Shown: positions 12,424 through 24,400 of the stretch, in pieces
Position numbering within the stretch: the first letter of the stretch is position 1
How the letters are laid out: every line of letters starts with the position of its first letter
Source of the DNA: Paragonimus westermani
Taxonomy: Eukaryota; Platyhelminthes; Trematoda; Plagiorchiida; Troglotrematidae
Assembly (NCBI GenBank): GCA_008508345.1
Contig: QNGE01001015.1
Span: 8,125-72,124, forward strand
Reading direction: 5' to 3'
DNA length: 64,000 bases
Made by a program: the position numbers and the translations under genes
Notes under the pieces: generated by a model
The model's input: the letters and a program-made list of their open reading frames with translations, nothing else
Databases searched by the model: none
Told to the model about the DNA's origin: nothing

Positions 12424-15400
12424 GTATGTGGTTTGGGAAAAACTCTCATTGTGTTAAATCTGGATTACGGCTGGATTCCTACCAGTGATAAATACTGCGG
12501 TCTGCCACATGGCGTATGCTGTGTGAGCCAAACTACGAGCCAGCACAGGGAGCTCAGAGGTCTTGCATTTGAATTCAGTTACACACTCATCCCACGTTGT
12601 CGTATGGAGTGTGTCAAATGATGAAAGAGACACAAAAACTCGACAAGCTTTCCCAAGTCGTTAACTCTGGAATCTAAAGCGGTCTTCTTCCATTTTACAC
12701 CTGTATTACTGATCAGTACTGTGGCGGGCAGTTGGTGTGGTACATACTGTGTACAGTATTTCAGCTATTAGAGCGCACATTTTTAAGGGCTTAAGGTTTC
12801 CATTTCTGATCTGAATCTAACCGAATCCTAGGGCTTTAGAGGTTGAGTATGTTCTAACATAACATATCTGTCACGTTATTTACCAGTGCCATGTGATTTT
12901 ACATTGTCTGCGCTTGACCATGCGATTTTGCTACTGATTGTTGATTGTCTTGATTAAAATCTGTTCTCACATTGCGATCTATAATGTAGTAATTCGTGTT
13001 GCTACCTTATTCTGTGTCCGCTTGATTTAATGCACGTTGCAATTGAGCAAGTTTTCATTTCCCACCCCCAATGTTGCGTGCACACTTAGCTTGAATATCA
13101 AATCATCATTTGAAAACCCTGATTAACTTATATCGCATTTTCTAGTTTGCTTTTGTGCTTTTTAATCCCCAGGTGTTACCTTAATCTCATTTATTTGTCT
13201 ATATGGTGTGGATGTTGAATTTTATGGGTTAGAGCTTAATTTTTCTGATAAGTTGAGTATCATCTGCCTTCTTTTGTCCCTAAACCAAAATTTTTCCGAC
13301 TAATAGTCGGGGATGTGGCCAATATCAGGCTGAATGTCGCACACAATTGATCGCAGCCTCAGCATTCGGATAGACTTCCCAATCAGTTTCTTTCGGGACG
13401 GAGAACTAGACTCCAGTTTCGCTTTTGTTAGGGCTCGTCAGTGGTGGATATTCTTGCCACTCAGGTCACGCTTTTATGAAGCGAACATGTTGACCACTGT
13501 GCCAGTGACCTCACACTAGCAACAGCCGAATTATCGTATGTGAATTTTTCGCCTGTGAGTACTGATCAGGTTACCCGATCGTCTCGATAGGAAACAGTTG
13601 CTGTCTGTTAACTCCATTCGGTAATCCGGCGGCTAGGACTTCTCAACAAATCGAAGTCCCAGATTTCATTAAACATACTGTGTAATGAAATGTACTGTTT
13701 CACTCTCTCGGAATTCCTAATCTCCGATTGATGGATCGGATGTAACAGACAGTAACCGTCAATCTTCGAAGTAGCAGGTCAAACTGATCGTTGCTCACAA
13801 GCGAAATTAGTCCAACGTTTAGTTAGCACTGTTCTACGTTTTTTTTTATGGTGGCAGAATAGCAGTTTGTCTTCTTTACCAACCACTAACATACCTCTGT
13901 CACTGATGATACCACTTCCACTTCAGATTTTTTCCATTTCAGACGTTATTTTACCAACGTGACAGTCAACCTTCTAGCATGGCTCGATTAACGTGAATCA
14001 GCTGAAACAGCTGATGACAAAATATTGTGTAAAAATTGAGATTTTTCAGTTATTGCAGTTGTTGATAATCGGTTGGGTATTTTGTTTTTTTCGGAACTCC
14101 AACATTTGGACACCATTTTCAGTACCCTGCCTAACCGTTTGGCACGCTTTCTTCAATGCGAATTTCATTCTTGTTAGGACTCGTCAGTGGTCTACACCTT
14201 TGTTCGGGCAGAAAATATGATTTTCAGTCAACAAGTTGAAGTAATCGAAAATATTTATAAGGTTAGGGTTTTACGTTTTCTCCTTCAGACAATTGCCGGC
14301 AAAACAGCACTGAATTAGGAAGATTTTAGCTCCGCTCCTAGAACTCGTGACCATCACAGGCCTAGGCCATCTGCTGCCAAGTAATCATTTCACGTATAAA
14401 GTTATACGTTCAAGTAATCAGTATCATACTTTGATCTTGTGAATTTATACAGTATTCATAATCACTGCTGTGGGGAGTACAGTGTGCCTTTTTCCTAGCG
14501 GTCCACTTTGTACATTTGTACTTTCTTGGTTCGTAATTTGCTCCTGACTTGAAGTTAGTGTCAATTTGTTTTTATGGTTCATACGGTTCACTTCTGTACA
14601 GTGTGCATCTCAACGCAATCCCACACCTTGTCTCAACGCCTCCCTCCTCATCCACTTTGAGAACGTTACACGGATTTCGCGTTTTACTGCATCCATCCCA
14701 ATTCATTCCACGGATGCCGTATATAATTTTCAACCGCTTATTTATAAAACCTTGTTCCCGCAAAGGTTGTTCCATTATGACCTTTCCTGCAAAGACCGCA
14801 CCGATGTATGTGGTCGAAGATTTGACTCTCCGAACAAACAGCTTTTTAATTGTCAAACATATTTGTAGGTTAATTGTTAATGGGATAACTATGACTGGTG
14901 CGTTTCTTTCACCCACTCGAAGCCCCAACTAAAACCATCGACATTCGATTATGATAACATTTTATGTGGATTCGGGCCAGCAACAGAAACAGCATACCTC
15001 AACGCTGCAAGCGCCCTATCAACTATGCCACGAAGCCACACCAGGAGCTCAGGAATTTCACATTTACACTCTGTTAGGTCTCATCCAAAATCATGTCTAC
15101 CAAACTAACGATTAGTAATACAATAGCATTTTGTTTAAAATTTGGAACTACCTTGGCCTACACTGAGCCGCTTCATAAACGTGTCAATAATTGTCGTTCA
15201 GTTATTGTCTTGTTTGCTTGATCTTGGCTTGTTTGACCTTATCAATTTGCACTTTTCTATATTGACCCCATAAGTGTAAAGTTGTTCTTTGGGTATTAAT
15301 CTCATGATGACTCTCTGGAGGCGAACGTTTTCGTCATGGCACGTTTTTCATCTAAGTATTGGTAGAAACTTCATTTTTTTCATAGCTTTACTGGTAGCTC

Positions 15401-18400
15401 TATCCACGCTTTGCACGTTTTTATTTCAGGGTCGAAATCAATAAGGCAGTGGCTAAGTATAAGCCGATCAATTTGGGGCAAGTAAGTTCGGAATTCTGTC
15501 TCCGGTTTGTGCTTCTAAACACGATATTGCCAAACGAGTAACTACTCATAGGGCCAACCAATATGCTTATTACGCGTTCCAAACGTTTAGAAAACACTCC
15601 AACACGCCAACTCATTTATAACTTCCGGTCCAATAAAATCATTTATCGACTACCTTTTGCGTTATAATGCTTCTACAATCTCATCTTATAAATTATGTTC
15701 AAGGGAAAACCTGATATTTTCAGTTCTGTGATCACATCTCAATTACCTGTTAACTGTCATATAGTTGTAAGTTTTCTGGTGGATTGTTTTTTTACTGAAA
15801 TCTCGTTTTTCTTTTCTCTACCATACTTTTCGTTACAGGGTTTTCCAGATTGCCTACCCCGCACCCATGTTCTCCAAAGCATCGGGTCACTCGGTGCTCC
15901 AGATGTGAATCCGCTTCTACACCAGTATACACGATCTATGGTTAGCGGTTAACTCTTTTTGAGCTCACCCAGTATATTCGTCAACTTATGTTCTTTGTGA
16001 CACAGCATTCATCTCACATTGCAGGGTCATCCCCGTCTAGTCAATATCCTCGCCAAACTATACACTCCATTTATGCGGTGTGATCCACAGTTGTATATGA
16101 GTGCAGCCGACCCGCTTAAGCAAAATTCATTCGCTCCCGATCGGCAGTTGGACCCTATGAACGAGGTTATTGTCTCCATAGGAGCTTACGGTGCTCTGTT
16201 CGCAGCCATCTGCTCGCTGATCGATCAGGGGGACGAAGTGATCATTATGGAACCGAGTTTCGACTGTTACGCGCCAATGACCATTGGTGCTGGTGGCGTT
16301 CCTGTCTACCTTCCCTTACGACCTCAAAAGGTAGGCACTCTTTAGAAAGAGCTTTTTATCCATTCAACTAAGATACAAAGTGCACCTGGATATCACGTTT
16401 CCTAATAACCTTAAGTGTGCGTTTGTTCCTGTTGTACTGTGAGAAAATCTGACTTCTCCAGTGTGATCGACCGTACAGTCATTACTGGAGCACTTGGGCA
16501 AATACACATAATCTTTATACAGCATGCCGGTTAGCACACGATGGTTCGATTATGCCAGGACACAGTAATAATCTTTTCAAGCTCATAGCAGTGCGTGCTT
16601 TTTCGCTTCCGCTGGCGACTAATCGCGCACTGCTGTTTCCGTCTATAGATCGAGTCTTCAGTTTGTGGACATCAGAAACAACGACTTGCTTCATTCACCT
16701 ATGCAAGTGGTTCTCTAGTCGGTGGACAGTGGTTGTATGGAATAATCAATAATCACACATATGACAGATTGCAAGCTTACTATGTTGAAAAAAACATTAT
16801 GGGTGTCGAGGAAAACTCATTTTTCAAAAGTTGTAGGTATCGGGAGTATTTAAAAGCTAATTGACTTGGAGGAAGCTTCCATGAATTTTACCAAGCGCAT
16901 CATATCGTCTTTTCTTCCTTTACGATAACAAACAATCCCGATCCCTGTTACTATGCAAGTAACCTTTTTGCTTCTTTTTTGTGTGTATACATATGCACCG
17001 AATGCAACTGCGAGCCTTAAAGTGTTAAGACATCCTTGCTCATAATCTTGTCCGTTTAAATCATCTCTGTGTCATTCCTGACTCGCGGGCTATTAAAACG
17101 GTGTTTCACACACCGTATCCAAATAGTCAAACCTTGACGACATTTCCCATGCTGAACAATACACTTTGTTTGATCCCTCCTACAAGTCAAAACGTGTTAA
17201 CATGTTCTGGTTAACTCAGTAATTATCAGTAGTCTATGCACCCTTGCTCAGCCCATTGACAGTACAGAACAAATAACAAGCGACGACTGGAAATGGGATC
17301 CACAGGAGCTACAGTCCAAGATCACAAAACGAACGAAGATGATCATTCTGAACACACCTCACAATCCGCTGGGGAAGGTGAGCATATTTGTATACTAGGT
17401 ATTTGTTACTCATGAGTAGTATAGCCGTTTATCGAAGCTACCGATTTTTATAAGTGTACTTTGGATTATTACACATTTCCATCGCCTTACTATTGAGATC
17501 TGTCTGTAACAGTCAGAAATCTACTGCTTTCCTGTGCCCATGTTCGTTTTCGATAATGTTGGGCGTACGGATATGGCAACAACGAAGTTGTATTTCATCG
17601 GATGAAACTTACATGTTAAGTTTCAATAGCTGTTCGTAACCCAACTGGTAACCCCAGCTGCGTCCAATGAAGAACCATGTAGGTTGTAACGAGGTGACCT
17701 CTTCTAGAGGTCGCGCGAAAGCACGGTTGTACAATTATGGATAAACCGGCCAATTACCGGTAGGTGTCATTTTGGTTGCACTCTACCAACTTCAGACGTG
17801 GTAGGAAGGTTGGGAAGGCAGCGGAAAGCCATCAACGGGTACAGCCTCTACACCCGATGCTCGAAGCGACGACCCTGGGATTGGGAATCCCGTGTCTTTC
17901 CGACTGAGCCAATCGGCCACACGATCGACCCCAAATGTGTTTTGTATGTGGTGTGTATCGTTCTGCTCTGGTCTAATTATCTCAGAAGTCCGGATTCCAT
18001 GACCACCATCGTACATTCACATTAATTGCATAGCTATTCGTCAATCTGAACAGAGAGGCCAGAAGTTTTTCATACAATGTATCTCATGAGTACATTTCGC
18101 TGCATCCCATCAGGTACGTACTGTAGTGTGTCGGTTTGTCTGGCAAAGTTAATTCGACACTGTGATGCTAAGCAACAATATCAACAGCCACAAACACGCG
18201 CATCAGTTACCAGGGCAATCTGGTACTGACAAACGAGTCTTTCTCTACGCAGAAAAGTGGCTTTCATTTGGTAATTGCTACCGCCTCCGCAAAACGAAGA
18301 AGCCTCCAATTCTTTGTTGCGTAGCCTATCCAAAAGGCCTTCTTCAGGTTAAATTATAGTCAACACGTCAACAGATGTCGAGCGATGGACAACGCCGTCT

Positions 18401-21400
18401 CCTTGTGACTTGTCACCCTCTGATTTGAGTCCGACATTTTGGTATCCATGACCGTTTTGCGTACCCAAACCGGAATGTGTTCGTTGACCCGATTACGTAA
18501 CTGCTGCTCTGTTCCGCTTATGTACGTGGCGCGGTACTCACACGAGAAATCGTAGATGATGTAAGATTTGGCGTTAATTGGTAGCGGTGTTTTCAGAGGT
18601 AGTGTGTGGATTCAGGTGGTGGTGAACCGAATGACCAGTTGGGCTGCAAGGAGCGTGCACCCCATAGTCACGGCGAGACGGGTTTTCGACAGAGTGGCCA
18701 TGCCATCACCTTTGTGTGGCAGACGGAGTTAGATATTTAGTTCGGGAGCTGTTGAACACATCGCGGCAGTCGTCTTTTGTTTGCTGAATTTCTCCACAAA
18801 TGCTGGCGGATAGCCATTACCTTTGAGTGTCGTTCTCGATAATGACATCTCTTTAAGCAGCGTATATCTGGAACAGATTCGTCCCGCCCGATAGAACGAA
18901 TTTCTCACTAGATCCCCCTTGTACAGGATCGGCACAAAGCTGTGAAAGTTCAAGTACTGTCCAGTGCAAGTTTGTTTCCGACAGACGAACTGCAGTACGT
19001 AGCCGTTGTTCTGACGCCTCATTGTAATATTCAAAATCACCGAGGTTTCATCCTGCCCGTGCTTAAGCCAAAAAGCCATCAGGCCCTTTTACATGCTCAA
19101 TGGTGAAGCTAATTTTGAAATTCAACCTGTTCATTGGGTCGAGCGTACTCGTTGTAATCTTAGTATCGGTAAATATCAATATGCAGCTTATCAATCCCGG
19201 TTCACACACGTCACATCAGTTTGTTCTTCTCGTTGTTCAATATACATCCACAATTCACACAGGGGCCACTAAGTAATTGCTCAATTTCCTGCAGCAACAT
19301 TGAGGGCGTTTGTCGCCCAACTTTAGGTCATTAAACAACAAACGCAATTGAGTCTCCTTTCTTGGATCTACTCTCTAAGACGTCGTTCTTTGTAGATTTT
19401 GTCTATCGGTGTTCTGTGGGTTGATGGCAGCGTTTTAGTGTGACTTCTTTTGGGTGTCTCGATACTAACTGCCTGATTCTTGTCAGTTCTCTAACTCGAC
19501 CTCGAGGGGAATGAATCCGAACAGTAAGTGAATCTCCAAGAGTCAAGGGTCTCTTATGGTCACTAAGCCTAAGATACGTTAGAACGTTAAATAACGCGTA
19601 GTCGCAAAAAGTACACTATTGAAATCGGCAACCACTGATCAACTAAGCTCAGTCTATCCAAAGGTGCATAATCGAAAAAGATAAATGAAATGTGTGTCAT
19701 TGATTCACAAAATTTTGCTTCACTCTGCGTACGATGTGTATGCAAACCGTAATTTCGACTGATAGATGAAAATGTACGGTTCAGTAACACCCGGCGTGTA
19801 ACTCAGAACGGAAAAGTGCGAAAAGTTAACATAACAATTTCCACAGACGAAAAGTGTGCTTCAACAAAATTTCGACTGAAAATAAGCTGCTTGAAAGGGC
19901 CATCACAATATTTACGGTTCTAACTTGTGCGTCTTGATAGTATCTCGACATAAATAGTCGAAGTACTTAAAGTTCTTGCTTCACTGTCGATCATTTTTGA
20001 GTGATATGCATGCATTAATAGGATTTTGATTGTCAGTTACCCTGGAATACCAAAGCCTTCTACTCGTTTCCGCCTGTATGTCACACCGCCTCTCATCGCG
20101 CCAGTCCGACTGTAGTTGTGGGTGGCTATTTTCAGTAGAAGGTATATTTGAATCATTTTTCAATATATCCGTAATATTCGGAACTAAGGGAATCTGACGT
20201 AACTTCAAACCCGCTACGTAAGTCATAAGACGGTAACCTCGAACCGGTTGCAGTAAGCGATGTTTTCATGGGATAAGAACATGGATTTACAGAGGTACAC
20301 CAGTATTAAAGAATCCAGACTCCGTCATCGGCTAAAGTCAAGTGCACATGCAATGTCACAAGGTGCGATCTAATGTATTGCTATCCGTGATGATGATGAT
20401 GAATCTGGTTAGTCTAATACGAAACAAAGAACTTGGCGAATTACGAATGTTGTGACATTGAGGCTGTTAGTCCAATTCCGATGTTATATCCTAAAGCGGT
20501 GTTAGGTCAATCCTCTGCTAGCTTGCCTATTTTGTAAGGGTTTGGATGAACGCCGAATCGAACAGATTTTTACCACCGTACACCACACATTGACACCAAT
20601 CTCATTGATACACTTTCTGCCTTTCATGGCTCGGGATTTATCCGTTTAGCATTATTTCCCACCGTTTTCCTCCGTTTAGGTTTTTGATCTGGAGGAGTTG
20701 CAGTCGATCGCAGACTTATGCATCAAACACAATTTGGTCTGTGTTTCCGATGAGGTGTATGAATGGCTCGTGTTCCCGCCGAAAAAGCACATTAAAATTG
20801 GTGAGACGTAGAACACTTCTTACACACTGTGCACATTTATGCGTTTTCGCACTGTCTTGCCTAATGACGTGATACTAATATACTGCTTTTTTACAAGTTT
20901 GACTAAGTTTACAGTATTGTATGCGTAAGATAGTGACAGGCGACGGTTTGGTGGTCCGTCGTACTTTGCGAATCCGGATTCATCTGGGGACCACGGATGT
21001 GATACCGTATCGTTTGCTTCGACAACACCTGGTCATATAACTTGACTGGAAGATTTTGGTTATCTCTGCCACTTCCAATACGTAATATTCCGAGTCCCTC
21101 GAATGTACACATATGACGTGGTCGATCAACTTAAATTCTACACCCCGTTCACTGTTTGACCAGAATCAACCAGGCAAATCAACACTGCCCTAAAGATAAT
21201 TCGTTGCTGTCCAACCAACAGCCGCACGGATTGGTGTTTAACTGTTTGATCTGACGGGCGCGCTATTTTGAAATCGGTATACCCGGTTCCACGTGAATAG
21301 GAAAATGATTAAATTCAAAAGGAAAAACACTTGGATATTTTGTATTTGAGCTGAAGGTGTGTAATTATCTGAATCCTCTGGAGCCTGAAGGGTTTTCCTC

Positions 21401-24400
21401 AAGGCCGTGTCAATTTTCCCAACCAATGATGGATCTGCGATTTCATCTTTGTGCTGTAGGCCCACCTACCATTTTGTGGCTGACTGATTGTTCACGGCCC
21501 CGTAGCTCCGGCCGTCACACATTGTAGGTTACCGGCTTGTCAGCGGTGTAAACTTTTAATTTTGATTTACTGGTCTTTCGTCCTGCTCAGTTTTCGTCGA
21601 AGCTTTCAAATTTTTATGGGTCATGTTATCTAACCCACTGAACATAAACGACTTCTTAATTCACCCACCCGTCTGCTAATTTAGTTGGATATGACCGTAT
21701 TCGTACGTAAATTGGAATTGTAGGTGAAATTCTGAACAATTAATTCAACGCTAATTTAACAGTTTTCCCCAAAACTGGGTGGAGCAAAACCGTTGGACAC
21801 AATCTTGTGGCCGTCCGCCTAATTCTCTTATCACACCATCCCTGAGACAAGCAGCGGGTCAAGCACAACGTGGCTAATAAACGGAATGATGGTACGCTGC
21901 ACGTCCCGGACGCGTTAAGACAAACGCCGAGCCTTATTATAATCAACACAGATTCTTACGGGACGTTGTAGGATATCCACACCAAATTTAGTACGAATGA
22001 AGTCAAACAGTTTGGGCTTCGTGTTTAACATGTTATTGATAAACCGATTAAGAATAACACAACGTTAGGAGCAAGTTGCAATACTCTACGTTTCAGCCAC
22101 CTCGGGTGGCCTTCCTCGATTACAACACTCACGTTGTGTTATTCTCGATCTGTTTATTCTTGTGGGGCGGTTTGGTACCCACCATGACCATTTTCTCTCC
22201 TCTCCACCACAACGGCTCCATCGTCCAGCAAGTATTCATGTGTTTGTGTCGGTGGGAGTGGAGAGAGTTCGGAAATTAAATTATTGCTCCCACCCATGAG
22301 GTGTAGCAACTATCTCACCAGGAGGTGATAACGACACGAACAGTGCACGGTAGTTGATAAACAGATTGGGAATAACACAACATTTCGAGCAAGTTGTAAT
22401 ACTCTACGTTTCAACCACCTCGGGTGGCCTTCCTCAGAAGTGTTGTGCACTGTAGTACTCGTGATTCCGTATATCAGCTGTGACTGGTGAAACGGGCAGA
22501 CAACTAACGCTTGGATGAACACACGGTCCCTGTGACGAGTTGGTAACATAAGGTCATGAAATCAATACAAACTACACAGAAGTGGCTACATAGGCGAGAT
22601 TGACAAGGGAACTGTTTGTGCTGGAAAAGTTACGTGTGCGAAATTTGTTCAGCTGGCGCTGGTGGCAACTGCTTCAGCATTGTTGATACAGCTTAAAGTC
22701 GACTGAAGGTAGGCTGACAGACAAGCAGGATAAGCACCAATAAACTCTCATCGCAGCATTCATTCCTTGGTCTCAACAGTCCAAGCTGTGGGCCGAAAAC
22801 AAATGTATACAGGCTACACGTTAGTTTACATCATTGATGTCCGTGATTTACCTTTGCACATTTCCGTGCATACTGTCAAGTGCGTACTACAGAACAGGAG
22901 ATTATAAGGCGGAAAACAAGGGTCAAATGTGAAACTAAACATACACAAGTGACATACGGCGAAGCTATTCGCTAAGGGGTCAATGCTATCGTTGCCATGG
23001 CGGTGCTAAGCTAATGAACTTTTTTGCACACATAGAGGTGAACACCAGCGTGTCAGAGAAACTGCCACAACACTTCGTGGTCTTTAAATTTCAGATAGTG
23101 CATATCTACTGATCCACATATCTGCTGACCACTACTGGCGTGCTCTAATGAGAGCGAAACTATAGTGGTGTGAACCACTGATGTTTTGCTGTCTATGATG
23201 ATGATGATGGTTCGAAAGAGGCTGGCTGGAAAGTCTATCTGAACGCGAAGGCTGCGATCAAACGTAAGTGATGTTCAGCTTGAACTTAACCAATTCCCCT
23301 ACTAATCAGTAGTCAACATATTGTAACAACCGGAACTTGTCGGTTGCGTAACAACTGAATGATAAGCATACTGAGAATAACACAACGTTAGGAGTAAGTT
23401 GTAATACTCTACTTTTCAACCACCTTGGGTGGCCTCCCTCAGGAGTGTTGTAGTCGAAATCACATTAACAGAGGAAGAGAAGTCACATGGGATTTGCCGT
23501 GGTAGGTCAATTTGTACTACATCTGGCCTGATTAGTCTAATCCTTTTCCCATTAAGTGGAGGCTGAGACAGATGTAGATAAGACGCGTCCGTGTCTGGTG
23601 CTTTTTATCCATCCATGCCACACTTGCTCCTAACGTTGTGTTATTCTCAATCTGTTTATCAATAACATGTTAAACACGACACCCAAACTGTTTGACTCCA
23701 TCCGTACTAAAATTGGTGCTGATATTTTACAACTATGAATGCCTGCGTGGGATCCACCTAGTGATGGCTGTCCAAGAGGCGACAAGCGATCGCTGATACC
23801 GGTGGTCTGTAGTGGCTGTTGTGTACACAATTGGGTTGTCACTTTGCCCTTACGCCAAATGCTCCCTCACCCATGTTGGGATATGTTCCGAAGTCCGAGA
23901 TTTCAACTACCGTTCCGTCATGTCGGTGTAGTAGACTTAGAAACTGCATGAAATTCGGGCAGTGATATGGGATATAGCGAACGGTTCTGGAGGCGGGGCT
24001 GAGATCCGCTTTGTGATGTAGGTTAACAAGACCTCTGCGGCACTGTACGTCTGCAGTACAGCGGTCTTAATAATATGCAGAGAACTTTATAAGGCCATAA
24101 ATGGTATGCATTAATGTTTTCGAATTCCCCGTTAGAGTTTGTTCTGGTAAATGCTTCTTTACATTTGAATCCGATTAGGGCGTTTTCACGAGAACAGCGT
24201 GCATCTAAGCGCATCTTAATCGCGCACCACCGGACACACCACCAACTGATTAAGCTGTTGTCTACATCGTTTTTCTGACTATGTGTACTTTGTTTGATGG
24301 TTTTATTAGTTAATCGGACAAATCTCTTTCTATTGTATTTGTTCCGCGAGAACGATCGAAGACAGCTATTTGCTATCTTATCTTTACGTGACTACTCTGG

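Larger units (their letters stand above)
12424..15429 (+). other. KYAT intron 1
   Basis: A 3.0-kb intron. It holds two copies or fragments of a tRNA-related repeat (13410-13600 and 14160-14205). It also holds overlapping open frames on both strands at 14549-14932, which I do not recognise. Confidence 0.75.
17378..20679 (+). other. KYAT intron 5
   Basis: A 3.3-kb intron. It contains a minus-strand tRNA-like SINE (17700-17925), a minus-strand Penelope-like remnant (18360-19200), a possible gag fragment (19255-19375) and a LINE tail ending in a TGATGA tract (20340-20402). Confidence 0.75.

Noticed and set aside
17263..17270. The nearer acceptor AGs at 17262 and 17267 for KYAT exon 5
   Set aside because: Both put the exon out of frame; only the AG at 17250-17251 keeps the coding frame and the homology.
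17845..17925. A functional tRNA gene on the minus strand
   Set aside because: Box A is perfect, but the acceptor stem does not pair and the sequence continues as a SINE-like body.
18729..19079. A host gene on the minus strand in intron 5
   Set aside because: The 116-residue product matches the RT C-terminal region of Penelope-like elements.
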